A DNA stretch of 64,000 bases from Doris montereyensis (GCA_037039925.1 JAXRKP010000101.1:91001-155000); one strand, 5' to 3'. Counted from the first letter of the stretch, positions 13,201-22,829 are shown. Numbers and translations are program-made. Notes: generated by a model not told the origin, from the letters alone.

Positions 13201-16200
13201 ATAGTCCCTAAGATAATCCCCATGATAGTCCCTAAGATAATCCCCATGATAGTCCCTAAGATAATCCCCATGATAGTCCCTAAGATAATCCCCATGATAG
13301 TCCCTAAGATAATCCCCATGATAGTCCCTAAGATAATCCCCATGATAGTCCCTAAGATAATCCCCATGATAGTCCCTAAGATAATCCCCATGATAGTCCC
13401 TAACATAATCCCCATGATAGTCCCTAAGATAATCCCCATGATAGTCCCTAAGATAATCCCCATGATAGTCCCTAAGATAATCCCCATGATAGTCCCTAAG
13501 ATAATCCCCATGATAGTCCCTAAGATAATCCCCATGATAGTCCCTAAGATAATCCCCATGATAGTCCCTAAGATAATCCCCATGATAGTCCCTAAGATAA
13601 TCCCCATGATAGTCCCAGATAATCCCCATGATAGTCCCTAAGATAATCCCCATGGTAGTCCCTAAGATAATCCCCATGATAGTCCCTAAGATAATACCCA
13701 TGGTAGTCCCTAAGATAATCCCCATGATAGTCCCTAAGATAATCCCCATGATAGTCCCTAAGATAATCCCCATGATAGTCCCTAAGATAATCCCCATGAT
13801 AGTCCCTAAGATAAACATGATAATCCCTAAGATAATCCCATGATAGTCCCTAAGATAATCCCCATGATAGTCCCTAAGATAATCCCCATGATAATTCCCA
13901 CAACAATCTCCATGATAATATCTAAGATAATCCCATGATTGATGTTTCTTAGATAATCCCCATGGTAATATCTAAGATAATCCCCATAATAGTCTCCATG
14001 ATAGTCAATCATCTATGATAATCTCCATGATAGTCTCCTAAGATGTCCCCATGATAGATGATAGTCTCTAAGATAATCCATGATAGTCTCTAAGATAATC
14101 CATTGATAGTCCCGAACATAATCCCCATGATAGTCTCCATGATAGTCTCTAAGATAAATGATAGTCTCCATGATAGTCCCAAAGATAATTCCCCATGATA
14201 ATCCCCATGATAGTCTCCATGATAGTCTCTAAGATAATCCCCAGATAGCAAGGTGATCCCCATGATAGTTTCCATGAGATCCCTAATATAGTCCCCATGA
14301 ACAGATAGTCCATAAGATAGTCCCCATGATAATCTCAATGATAGTCTCCATGATAGTCCCTAAGATAGTCCCCATGATAGTCCCTAAGATAGTCTCCATG
14401 ATAGTCCCCAAGATAATCCCCATGATAGATCCATGATAGTCCCTAAGATAATCTCCATGACAATCCCCATTATAGTCTCAAGTCCCTAAGATAATTGACA
14501 ATTCCTGATAGTCTCTATGATAGTCCCTAAGATAATCTCCATGACAATCCCCATGATAGTCTCTATGATAGTCCCTAAGATAATCTCCATGACAATCCCC
14601 ATGATATATGATAGTCCCTAAGATAATCTCCATGACAATCCCCATGATAGTCTCTATGATAGTCCCTAAGATAATCTCCATGACAATCCCCATGATAGTC
14701 TCCATGATAGTCCCTAAGATAATCTCCATGACAGATCCATGATAGTGATTGATGTTTCTATGACAATCCCCAATAGTCTCCATGATAGTCCCTAAGATAA
14801 TTCCCATGACAATCCCCATGATAGTCTCCATGATAGTCCCTAAGATAATTCCCATGAAGTCCCCATGATAGTCTCCATGATAGATCCCTAGGATAATCCC
14901 CATTGATAGTCTCCATGATAGTCCCAGATAATCCCCATGATAGTCTCCATGATAGTCCCAGGATAATCCCCATGATAGTCTCCATGATAGTCTCTTGATA
15001 ATCCCAGATAATCCATGATAGTCTCCATGATAATCCCTAGATAGTCCCCATGATAGTCTCCAAGATAGTTGATTGATGTCCCCATGATAGTCTCCATGAT
15101 AGCCCCTAGGATAATTCCCATGATAGTCTCCATGATAGTCTCAATGATAGTTGATAGTCCCCATGATAGTCTCCATGATAGTTAAGATAGTCCCCATGAT
15201 AGTCCCCATGATAGTCTCCATGATAGTCCCTAAGATAATCTGATTGATGTCCCCATGATAGTCTCCAAGATACATGATAATCACCAAGATAGTCTTTGAT
15301 AGTCCCTAAGATAGTCTCCATGATAGTCCTTAAGATAGTCTTTTGAGACAAGATAGTCCCCATGATTTTGCCTAAGATAGTCCCCATGATAGTCCCCATG
15401 ATTTTGCCTAAGATAGTCCCCATGATAGTCCCCAAGATAGTATGATAGTCCCCAAGATAGTTGCCCATGATAGTCCCCATGATGGAGATAGTCCCCATGA
15501 TATTGCCTAAGATAGTCCCATGATAGTCCCTAAGATAGTCCCCATGATATTCCCTAAGATAGTCCCCATGATATTGCCTAAGATAGTCCCCATGATATTG
15601 CCTAAGATAGTCCCCATGATATTGCCTAAGATAGTCCCCATGATATTGCCTAAGATAGTCCCCATGATATTCCCTAAGATAGTCCACATGATAGTGCCTA
15701 AGATAGTCCCCATGATATTGCCTAAGATAGTCCCCATGATATTGCCTAAGATAGTCCCCATGATTTGCCTGATAGTCCCCATGATAGTCCCCATGATAGT
15801 CCCCATGATAGTCCCCATGATAATCCCCATGATAGTCCCCATGATAGTCCCCATGAGAATCCCCATGATAGTCTCCATGATAGTCCCCATGATAGTCCCC
15901 ATGATAGTCCCCATGATAGTCCCCATGATAGTCCCCATGATAGTCCCCATGATAGTCCCCATGATAGTCCCCATGATAGTCCCCATGATAGTCCCCATGA
16001 TAGTCCCCATGATAGTCCCCATGATAGTCCCCATGATAGTCCCCATGATAGTCCCCATGATAGTTCCATGATAGTCCCCATGATAGTTCCCATGATAGTC
16101 CCCATGACAGTCCCATGATAGTCTCCATGATAGTCCCCATGATAGTCCCCATGATAGTCCCCATGATAGTCCCCATGATAGTCTCCATGACAGTCCCCAT

Positions 16201-18579
16201 GATAGTCTCCATGATAGTCCCCATGATAGTCCCCATGATAGTCTCCATGATAGTCCCCATGATAGTCCCCATGATAGTCCTCATGATAGTCCCCATGATA
16301 GTCCCCATGATAGTCCCCATGATAGTCCCCATGATAGTCCCCATGATAGTCCCCATGACAGTCTCCATGATAGTCCCCATGATAGTCCCCATGATAGTTC
16401 CCATGATAGTCCCCATGACAGTCCCCATGATAGTCCCCATGATAATCCCCATGATAGTCCCCATGATAATCCCCATGATAATCCCCATGATAGTCCCCAT
16501 GACAGTCCCCATGATAATCCCCATGATAGTCTCCATGATAGTCCCCATGATAGTCCCCATGATAGTCCTATGATAATCCCCATGATAGTCTCCATGATAG
16601 TCCCCATGATAGTCCCCATGATAGTCCCCATGATAGTCCCCATGATAGTCTCCATGATAGTCCCCATGATAGTCCCCATGATAGTCCCCATGATAGTCCC
16701 CATGATAGTCCCCATGATAGTCCCCATGATAGTCTCCATGATAGTCCCCATGATAGTCCCCATGATAGTCCCCATGATAGTCCCCATGATAGTCCCCATG
16801 ATAGTCCCCATGATAGTCCCCATGATAGTCCCCATGATAGTCCCCATGATAGTCTTCATGATAGTCCCCATGATAGTCCCCAAGATAGTCCCCATGATAG
16901 TCCCCATGATAGTCCCCATGATAGTCCCCATGATAGTCCCCATGATAGTCCCCATGATAGTCCCCATGATAGTCCCCATGATAGTCCCCATGATAGTCCC
17001 CATGATAGTCCCCATGATAGTCCCCATGATAGTCCCCATGATAATCCCCATGATAGTCCCCATGATCCCCATGATAGTCCCCATGATAATCCCCTAAGAT
17101 AGTCCCCATGATAGTCCCCATGATAGTCTCCATGATAGTCCCTAAGAAAGTCCCTAAGATAGTCCTGATGAAATCCCCATGATAGTCCCTAAGAAAGTCC
17201 CTAAGATAGTCCCCATGATAATCCCCATGATAGTCCCTAAGAAAGTCCCTAAGATAGTCCCCATGAAGTCCCTCCATGATAGTCCCTAAGAAAGTCCCTA
17301 AGATAGTCCCCATGATAGTCCCATGATAGTCCCTAAGAAAGTCCCTAAGATAATCCCCATGACAATCCCCATGATAGTCCCCAAGATAATCTCTATGATA
17401 ATCCCCATGACAATCCCCATAACAATCCCAATGATAATCTCATGATAGTCCCCATGATAATCCCCATAACAATCCCCATGATAATCCCTATGACATTCCC
17501 ATGATAATCCCTATGACAACTCCCCATGATAATCCCCATGATAGTCCCTTTGACAATCCCCATTATACTCCCATTATAATCCACATCATAATCCCATTAT
17601 AACTCCCATTATAATGATAATCCCCAGTGTCAGTCAGAGGGGACTTTGTAGCCCAGAGGCAAGGTATCTGCCTCTCAACCAAACGGTGGTGGATTTGAGT
17701 TCTGCTGACGATTGAACAATTTTCTCGAGTTTTTTTTTAGCAAAATCTACCCCCTGGTCTAGGTAGGTGGATCGACACCTAGCCCCATCGGAGACGGGCG
17801 ATAAAAAGGAGGTCCCATGTGCAGATCACAACACTCTGTGCGTGTTAAAGATCCCTTGGATGTTTACAGGGCAGTCCGGACCAAATTTTATAGAATCCTA
17901 TCAAAAACCTTGAGATCAACAGTTATATGTGGATGTGGATAAATCAAATCAAATACAAAAACTATACTTAGTACCCTGAATAAAATTCACAAGGAGCAGC
18001 CATGGAATCTGGAATAAAATCACTAAAAACTCAGTAGAAAATAGTTTGTGAATGTGAGAATGAAGAATGTTTCAAAATTATTTAAAATACAAAATTGATA
18101 AAATGGTGATTGAGACCCCCCCCCCCCAAAAAAAGAAAGAATCCCACCAACTACAACTTAAAGAGGGTAGTTAGCTTGGTTGGATGTGTGCTCTTTTTTT
18201 TCATGGTGAGGCAAAATGGGTGCCAACACAGAAGTTTGCAGGTTCGATTCTCTATTGACACTCAAGATTTTGTCTTTGTCTATACCTCTGTACTCAGTCT
18301 GTCTTTTTTTCCTACGAGGCTTTAATGTTATTTCGTGTTCTTGCTACTCGCTAAACTAACTTCAAGTTGAACAGCTCTCTTTTTTCTTTATTATTCTTTT
18401 TGCGTGCAGATCCGAACCCAGCTGAGGCAGAACCGAGGCCACTGAGTGTCCCATGGGAAGAACTCCTCAGACTGTCACAACACGTGTTTGCCACCATGGA
18501 CCAACACAGCCAGATTGTCTCATCGTTAGTGGAGAACGTTTTTGAATTTGGCTCAAGACCGGAGGGGAACAGGACATAA
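1063..18579 (+). CDS. Unrecognised five-exon gene, whole span
   Basis: Coding exons are 1063-1209, 6373-6496, 10617-10826, 12541-12666 and 18410-18579, encoding about 255 residues. I do not recognise the protein. It is rich in aromatic and hydrophobic helix-like stretches (for example IYHLLRYFLLLNW and FRLAYAFLGNVL) with no signal peptide or obvious catalytic motif. The case for one gene is that every exon has consensus splice sites and phases agree at each junction (0, 1, 0, 1), provided two single-base indels are assumed, one in exon 3 and one in exon 4. Introns carry an RTE-like LINE, SINEs and four minisatellites. The start is the first ATG of the open frame at 1063; an upstream non-coding exon cannot be excluded. 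Confidence 0.7.
1210..2300. other. Intron 1 of the unrecognised gene, first part: no recognisable feature
   Basis: AT-rich sequence with many poly-T runs. I see no coding exon, SINE or tandem array. The short minus-strand open frame at 1981-2187 has no recognisable protein. Confidence 0.5.
2305..2565 (-). mobile_element. SINE family A copy, 5' truncated
   Basis: On the minus strand it contains the family A core: GGTTCAAATCC, a segment with CACTCTACCCAGGTACAAAT, AGCTTGGGAGTAGAAA, and the 3' block with GATAAACC. The tRNA-like A-box end is missing. Confidence 0.7.
2740..2985. repeat. Tandem repeat, unit about 66 bp, about 3.5 copies
   Basis: The phrases CCTGCTGCCTTGCA and GACCAAAGGCTAAGGGAG recur at about 2770, 2840, 2910 and beyond, with 'ttaaccctga' linkers. 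It lies just upstream of the first LINE copy. Confidence 0.85.
2986..5835 (+). mobile_element. RTE-like non-LTR retrotransposon, copy 1 (degenerate)
   Basis: A 5' leader of about 100-150 bp is followed by a broken open frame. It encodes an EEP-type endonuclease (GTWNVRAIN near 3140; GDLNARVG near 3445), then a reverse transcriptase with YQSGFRPGRS-like, FIDLEKAFDT and FADDLVLFGKS blocks, and a C-terminal region with YNTVYCPILLYGNETWTLD. An LRW.GHV motif follows. The endonuclease N-terminus has an internal deletion compared with copy 2 at 46.9 kb. The frame is broken several times, so this copy is inactive. It sits in intron 1 of the unrecognised gene, same strand. The RTE assignment is inferred from the domain order and style of the endonuclease. 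Confidence 0.85.
5845..6120 (-). mobile_element. SINE family B, nearly full length
   Basis: On the minus strand the element reads from the tRNA-like head (GGCAAGGTGTGGCCTCGCAA, then GGTTCGAGCCCCGCC, a good B box) through ATCTACCACCC, GGATTGACAGGTGATAAAAAG and AAGATCCCTTGGCTGTTTAC to AAATCAAATC-type 3' sequence. It abuts the 3' end of the LINE copy. Confidence 0.85.
6373..6496 (+). CDS. Unrecognised gene, exon 2
   Basis: The acceptor is TTTCTTTCTTCAG|GTC and the donor is CTGG|GTATGAC; length is 124 nt, entering in phase 0 and leaving in phase 1. It encodes VHKSEDKDIPSLPVVNE, then FDENLLVFEHILSHQELF and ends PNRL. The last 16 nt plus the donor are the template of the minisatellite that begins about 250 bp downstream. 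Confidence 0.7.
6755..7190 (+). repeat. Minisatellite made of copies of an exon end and its 5' splice site
   Basis: Units of about 45-66 bp each contain a version of TTTCCCAATAGACTAG followed by GTATGACTGTCAATGTTACA. This closely matches the last bases of exon 2 (TTTCCAAACAGACTGG) and the start of its intron (GTATGACTGTCAATATTACG). About eight units are present; several keep an intact AG|GTATGA-type donor. Confidence 0.85.
7425..7640. repeat. CT-rich microsatellite
   Basis: Imperfect (TC)n with CTGTCTCTCT variants, immediately before the 36-bp minisatellite. Pyrimidine-rich on the plus strand, in the sense direction of the host intron. Confidence 0.9.
7640..10440. repeat. 36-bp minisatellite, about 75 copies
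   Basis: The consensus unit is CACCTGGATATGACTTTAGT plus CTGTCCCACATTTCAC. It is regular from about 7,700 to 9,050 and then increasingly broken, with irregular lengths to 10,440. The unit length is a multiple of three, so long open frames appear on both strands; these are not genes. It lies in intron 2 of the unrecognised gene and its TATGACTTTAGTCTG segment resembles the preceding donor-derived repeat. Confidence 0.95.
10617..10826 (+). CDS. Unrecognised gene, exon 3 (one-base insertion)
   Basis: The acceptor is CTGTTTCAG|GC and the donor is TTTCTT|GTAAGT. The encoded text includes YCQQYGVQKGFIYHLLRYF and FLTLCAWVMDEHDC. Read as is, it meets TGA just after SITGR. Removing one G from the GG at 10,778-10,779 keeps the frame open to the donor (EDENAPRRVTIESWFL), and the length (210 nt) is exactly one base too long for the flanking phases. 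I infer a one-base insertion, real or a consensus error. If the stop is real the protein would end here. Confidence 0.65.
10850..11135 (-). mobile_element. SINE family A copy
   Basis: On the minus strand: a head with CTAGTGGTCAGGCTTGGATT, then the family body (CCAAGGAACA-like text in reverse, GTGCCCATTT, AACTTGGGATAA) and the 3' block near CTACAGAAACTGGGATAAGC. Diverged, with a minisatellite-like CACCTGGATGAGTGGGCA segment inside. Confidence 0.65.
11165..11965. repeat. Minisatellite, unit about 51 bp, about 16 copies
   Basis: The unit runs GATTGATGTTTGCTTGCAGA, TTGAACATTGAGAAAAGAAC and AGATGCAAGGAT. Many copies carry TTTGCTTGCAG, which resembles a 3' splice site on the sense strand of the host intron. 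Open frames across it are artefacts. Confidence 0.92.
11966..12390. other. Intron 3, unique part
   Basis: No exon or array seen. It contains a C-rich run near 12,133 and ordinary AT-rich sequence. Confidence 0.4.
12400..12525 (-). mobile_element. SINE family E (tRNA-derived), partial
   Basis: On the minus strand it reads TGTCACAGCATAGTTTAGTC, GGTAGAATCCTGACTACCAC, CTGGGAGGCCCAAGTTC, which is tRNA-like with an A-box-type GTTTAGTCGGTAGA head. A related copy is at 40,895. It ends about 15-20 bp before the acceptor of exon 4. Confidence 0.6.
12541..12666 (+). CDS. Unrecognised gene, exon 4 (one base missing)
   Basis: The acceptor is ACATTTCAG|TTA and the donor is GACAG|GTAAGA. In phase 0 it encodes LLFRLAYAFLGNVLNLSHAF, then PAPPIFSLVQRVWLF and TRPLL, followed by an in-frame TGA six bases before the donor. 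Exon 5 needs a phase-1 donor and the exon is one base short of that, so I infer a single-base deletion near 12,655-12,663. The alternative is a genuine stop here. Confidence 0.6.
12685..17620. repeat. About 5-kb satellite of 12-bp and 24-bp units
   Basis: The basic unit is 12 bp, CCCCATGATAGT. From about 13,025 to 13,870 it is a homogeneous 24-bp dimer with CCCTAAGATAAT. From 15,350 to 15,770 the dimer is CCCTAAGATAGT with a CATGATATTG variant. From 15,775 to 17,095 it is almost pure 12-mer, and from 17,100 to 17,340 a 36-bp form with CCCTAAGAAAGT appears. The flanks are irregular. It starts about 20 bp after the exon 4 donor, whose intron begins GTAAGACTAAGACGTGATAA. Every frame is open because 12 is divisible by three; the very long frames here are not proteins. 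Confidence 0.97.
17636..17950 (+). mobile_element. SINE family B, near full length
   Basis: This is one of the best copies: head GAGGCAAGGTATCTGCCTCT, then GGTGGATTTGAGTTCTG (B-box region), CTAGGTAGGTGGATCGACAC, GGGCGATAAAAAGGAGGTCC, AAGATCCCTTGGATGTTTAC, and a 3' end with TGTGGATGTGGATAAATCAA. It sits directly after the 12-bp satellite. Confidence 0.85.
17951..18409. other. End of intron 4
   Basis: Unique AT-rich DNA with a C12-type homopolymer near 18,115. The polypyrimidine tract CTTTTTGCGTGCAG at 18,396-18,409 is the acceptor of exon 5. I see no other feature. Confidence 0.4.
18410..18579 (+). CDS. Unrecognised gene, exon 5 (terminal)
   Basis: It enters in phase 1 after TGCGTGCAG and ends at TAA 18,577-18,579. 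It encodes DPNPAEAEPRPLSVPWEELL, then a helix-like stretch containing LSQHVFATMDQHSQIVSSL and a short tail ending GNRT. No polyadenylation signal stands out nearby. A fragment of a LINE lies 65 bp downstream on the other strand. Confidence 0.6.
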
Positions 18580-18644
18580 GGAGATGATGATAGCATCCCA
18601 TTGAAATTTCTTTTTTTAGCCTCTCACTCTCACTCTCACTCTCA

Positions 18645-18822
18645 GCTTCCTGTGGAGCACAGGCCATCAACAAAGAGCCGCCAGTCATTCCTAAACTGTG
18701 CCTACGTCTGCAACTCTCCCCAGATTTTCCTGCATCTCGCCATCTCTCTCCTCCAGGCCGTTCTTGGTCGCCCTCTAGATCTTTTCCCTTGTGGATTCCA
18801 TGTCAAGCTTTGTCTGGCTATA
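18645..18822 (-). mobile_element. 3'-end fragment of a second LINE family
   Basis: On the minus strand it encodes a recognisable retrotransposon C-terminus: ARQSLTWNPQGKRSRGRPR, then TAWRRE and, after an in-frame stop, DWRLFVDGLCSTG. This arrangement is typical of the end of animal endonuclease-reverse transcriptase polyproteins. It differs in sequence from the RTE-like copies elsewhere in the window. Confidence 0.75.
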
Positions 18823-19540
18823 TACCGTAGTAGCATAATATGGCTTACAGACACCATTGGAAAGCTCTATTCAAGCCTTTTCCAACCATGTGTGTTGTAA
18901 TAGCTCAATGAATGATAATCGGCTCTGATTGGTCGAATCAGATTGTGCTAAAAATAGGCTTTACCACCCGTTACTACCGCAGATGTCCGAGTCAAGAGCT
19001 CATCCGAGGCGATTAACGTTTTTAAACGCTCCGTAGAGCCACTTACATAAGAAAACTCAGAGAAAACAAGCCCACCAAAAGAAAGCTCATTCAATTTTGC
19101 GTTAAAAACTACTAATGTCATTAAATTTCGACTTTGCGAGTTACCGCGACAGAGCTTTGTTTAACGCATCCTCAACCAAAACTCGGCACAGCCTTCTAAC
19201 TAGATCTAGTAAGTGAGACTGTTTGCACCGTCGATTCAGTGTGTAGAGACAAATTATGCCGTTTTCATTTTTTTTCATTGTCTTCATTGATAAAAAGCCG
19301 TCTTGTAGTTTTCGGAGCTGTGAAAAACATTTGGCTTGTTCTATGTATTTATGACTTTAAGTTTAAGAGGTACGAGTTTTGTGAGTGATCGTTTTTGCGA
19401 GATATAGATGGTTAAATTTGGTGTTTTGGCCCATTTGAAAAAAAAAATTCTTTGAAAGTTAAAAATTTTAAACTTCGTTTAATATTGTCCTACAGAAATG
19501 ATTTTGGTATCAAATTACTCATGTAATGAAATTCTTTCCA
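18823..19540. other. Intergenic, no recognised feature
   Basis: Moderately AT-rich DNA between the convergent genes. I see no exon, SINE or array. Confidence 0.4.
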
Positions 19541-19544
19541 GTGG

Positions 19545-19660
19545 TAGCAATTGTTTTTCCATTGCTTACACTTGAGACTTCGGTTTGGATTACTTAGTAC
19601 AATTGTTTTTCATTGCTTACACTTGAGACTTCAGTTTGGATTACCTATTGTTATGGCCAA
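19545..19660. repeat. Two-copy tandem repeat, unit about 55 bp
   Basis: The phrases CATTGCTTACACTTGAGACT and GTTTGGATTACCT/CTTAGT occur twice in tandem, preceded by CAATTGTTTTT. Confidence 0.8.
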
Positions 19661-19699
19661 TTCACCTCCGTTTCCTCCTTTTAAATCTCTCTTAACTAG

Positions 19700-19968
19700 G
19701 AGGGGAGGACTCAGCAGTTTGGAGGCAAGTAGTTGACGTCTCAACCAAAAGGTCGTGGGTTAAAGTCAGGTTGAAGTTTTCTCGATTTTTGTGTGTGTAA
19801 AATTTACCCCTCTGGTCCAGAAATTGGATCGACACCCAGTCTTATTGAAGGCAAGATGATAAAAAGGAGTTTCTGTGTGCAGATTAAAAATCCTACCAAA
19901 ATCCCCAAGGTCACCTTAGTTGTGGATGTGGGTAAAATCAAAGCAAATCAAATCAAAATCTCTCAACT
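19700..19968 (+). mobile_element. SINE family B, diverged
   Basis: The order is the same as the better copies: GGAGGCAAGTAGTTGACGTC, GGTCGTGGGTTAAAGTCAGG, GGATCGACACCCAGTC, GATAAAAAGGAG, then AAGGTCACCTTAGTTGTGGA and GGGTAAAATCAAA. The AAGATCCCTTGG segment is deleted. Confidence 0.75.
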
Positions 19969-20099
19969 GGGACCTGCTTGGTCCGTAAACGTGTGCAGAG
20001 CAGTCATTTTGGAATTAAGTAAACACTTTGCAGATTCGCCTTTTTTTGTCATTGTAACTTGTAGATATTTTATACATTTATGGAGGAAAAGTAAATAGA

Positions 20100-21065
20100 T
20101 ATCATTCTACTTTCTCAAGGAGATTTGAAATGTTCACATTCATATATTATTATAAATATATGTACCTCGCACGTCTCAAGGAGATTTGAAATATTCACAT
20201 TCCTATATTATTATAAATACAGTAGTATCCGGTTAAACACACTGTGCTCGGGAGGCCCGGGTAGCGTGTGTTTAGGAATTAGGCGTGCCCTTATAAAAAG
20301 TAGTAAAACCTTTAACTTGGCTTCTAATGTCAATGTTTTATGAATAGTAGACATCTTTACAAGTTTAGATCTTGTGAATATATTGTGGAACAAACACGAT
20401 AGCTTTCAATTTTCAAAGGCTGTTCAGTGTAACGACGTGTATTCTATGGTGGAATCTTGGTGGAGACTAATCACAGTTCACATTATGTGTGTGTGTGTGT
20501 GTGTGTCTGTGTGGCATGCATTGGCATCTAGCCTATCATGGCTCATCCAATGAAACACGAGGGCGTAGGAATCTACGCATAACAACACTACAGTGCTCTC
20601 AAACCCACCCCTGCCTCATAGGCTAGGTCTGTGTCCACCAGTCGTAAGTGAGAGCTGATCAGTGTGCGTGTGTATCACATAGGCCTAGAGGCCAAGGCAT
20701 AGGCCTATCGTTTACACAAAGAACGGCCAGAGTTCTTGCTGAGTGATGTAAGTGACATCCTGTGGCAAGTAATTAGTGGCTATCTGATCTATTTAAAAAG
20801 GTAATTTCTACCGATTTCAAAGCGTGCGTTTAGATGATGTAGCGTGCGTTAACAGTATACTGATTATATAGAAAAAAATCCGTCATAGTGCTCAGCCGTT
20901 CGTTTACCCGAAGCGTGCTTTTAATTTATCTGGCATGCGTTTAACGGGATACTACTGTATATGTACTTGCACGTCTCAAGGAGATTTGAAATGTTCACAT
21001 TCATATATTATTATAAATATATGTACCTTGCACGTCTCAAGGAGATTTGAAATATTCACATGGCT
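20100..21065. repeat. About 60-bp tandem repeat interrupted by a TIR element
   Basis: Units with CACGTCTCAAGGAGATTTGA, AATGTTCACATTCATATATT and ATTATAAATATATGTACC occur at about 20,115-20,219 and again at 20,958-21,062. The two parts are one array split by the element at 20,220-20,957. Confidence 0.85.
20220..20957. mobile_element. 738-bp non-autonomous DNA transposon (MITE-like) with TA target site
   Basis: The left end is CAGTAGTATCCGGTTAAACA and the right end, reverse complemented, is CAGTAGTATCCCGTTAAACG, giving terminal inverted repeats of about 20 bp. It is flanked by TA on both sides. Removing it with one TA rebuilds an array unit (ATAAATATATGTAC) exactly as seen in intact units. There is no transposase frame; inside are a (GT)n run near 20,485 and unique DNA. 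The TA target and CAGT ends suggest the Tc1/mariner group, which is an inference. Confidence 0.85.
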
Positions 21066-21069
21066 ACCA

Positions 21070-21800
21070 ACCAACCTGTTCAAACTGAAAAATAGACTGG
21101 TTGCGCAAACTAGTTCTGACTCGTATAAACGGCCCGTAAGATGCCGGAAAGTGTTCATAATTCAACTTCTTTAAAGGTAAATGAAAGAAAATCTGCTGAT
21201 CATGGGCCTTTCTGGCAAAGTGCGACATTAGCCTTGCAACCTTAGAATGGCATTTCTCGACTTTCATCCCAATCTCTCTTGAGTTTCTGCCGTTAACTTA
21301 GGTGTTTTTAAAAACAAAATATAATTAACCCTCATATGTACATATTTTTAATGTCAATACAGATACGTTTTTACATATTAGTTGGCAGTTATGTGTTCAT
21401 ATTCGTATACATAAATAGACGCCTTTTGGGCGCCAAAAAAACCCTGCTTTTATGCATGCCGTGTGTTTATGGGAACTTAATAGGAGATAACTCATTTTGT
21501 TATGCAGAAAGTATACGGGTAAAAAGTGTCCCATGAAATTATATCGATTACGCCCCTGTATAGTCACACACGTGCACACCATGGGATACGACTACGAGAG
21601 CCATTCACCTTGTCTCTAAGTGTTTAAGGGTTTACTCTCTGTGGGCCACATATGTGTGTCATTTGTCAACTGTCTGTCCTTTCATTGCCATAGCCAAATC
21701 ACATTGCAATGGCAGGCTTTGCATTGAGATGGGTTTCCCATTAGCCATTGATAAATATGTGAATGTGATCCACAGCATACAGTCAGTCAGGAAAGCCAGT
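21070..21800. other. Intergenic, no recognised feature
   Basis: Unique AT-rich DNA. Open frames here are short and unsupported. Confidence 0.4.
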
Positions 21801-21819
21801 TTACTCCTAAGTCTTTGAT

Positions 21820-22760
21820 CGTCGAGAAATCTCAGAGTCTAGAGACTCTAACGAACAGGATAGAGAATGTAGGCTAGACATGACATAAGTAAGACTGTCT
21901 AGTGTCTGACACCTTTGTCTTTCTTGGTATTGGTAGTGCTGGAACTCGTATAGGCAACGATTTATCCAAGCTAGACATGACAATGACTATGATAGAAGAA
22001 GACTAGCACATTTGTCCCAGTAACTAATAATTGTTTGCTACAGCATTCTCGTATGTGACAAAAATATCACTGACTGCACAATGAAAGATCCGTTTTGAGG
22101 CCAATAAAACAATGGATAGTTATGAAGGCGCATTTAGAAAGAAAAGACGTGCCTTTATGTGTGTCGACAATGTCTTTATACACTTAGTATAATATAGTAA
22201 AACATTTGGTCACCATAAATGTGATAAACAAAAAGTGGACTTAGGGTACAACCCTGTCTTACTCCTATATCTACATCAAACTCTTCAGATATGTTTCCAG
22301 CTACTCTCACAGAATAATGTCTGGACAACCAGCCCTTGACTTTCATCATTGAGAAATCACAGACGAGACACTAAGATAAGATTGGGATAGACAAGACAGT
22401 GTAGGCCAGACGTGACATAAGACTAAGTCTGAAGTCTGACACCTTTGTCTGGGTGGGTAGTGCTCGGACAGACAATGAAGCTAGACATGGACGAAGACTG
22501 ACACTGACATGGTTGCCCTAGTCCAAGCATTAGCATTGTTCGCTAGTGTGCCATCCATTCTCATGTTATCATTTTTTCTGGGGAAAAAACATCAACAAAA
22601 GACTCGTTTTAACTTATTTTAAGGCCTCTAACTCTAATGGATGAGTAGGAATTTGCATTAAAACTAGAGAAAAAGCATGCCATTGCCAATGCCTCTATAT
22701 GCGTGTCGACCATGTCTTTACACACCCTTATTAAAATTGTATAGTAAAAAATGGGTCAAC
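21820..22760. repeat. Diverged direct duplication, two halves offset by about 540 bp
   Basis: Both halves (about 21,820-22,215 and 22,355-22,760) share, in order, GAGAAATC, AGACATGACATAAG or AGACGTGACATAAG, GTCTGACACCTTTGTCT, GCTAGACATG, then GTGTCGAC.ATGTCTTTA.ACAC. The second half ends with TTCGTTTATCCAGCAACTACTGTA, reminiscent of the end of the TIR element upstream, though no matching left end was found. Confidence 0.65.
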
Positions 22761-22829
22761 AGAGGAAGGCGTGTGCTTATGTAGAGTGTGCTTTTATAAA
22801 GTGTTCGTTTATCCAGCAACTACTGTACT

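Noticed and set aside
12558..17313. Very long open frames with MGTI, HGDY, WGLS or MIVP repeats
   Set aside because: They are translations of a 12-bp satellite in every frame and on both strands. They have no unique sequence, and they lie in an intron.
1..17620. CRISPR-like direct repeats
   Set aside because: Repeats are contiguous, with no unique spacers of regular length, and the DNA is animal. They are minisatellites.
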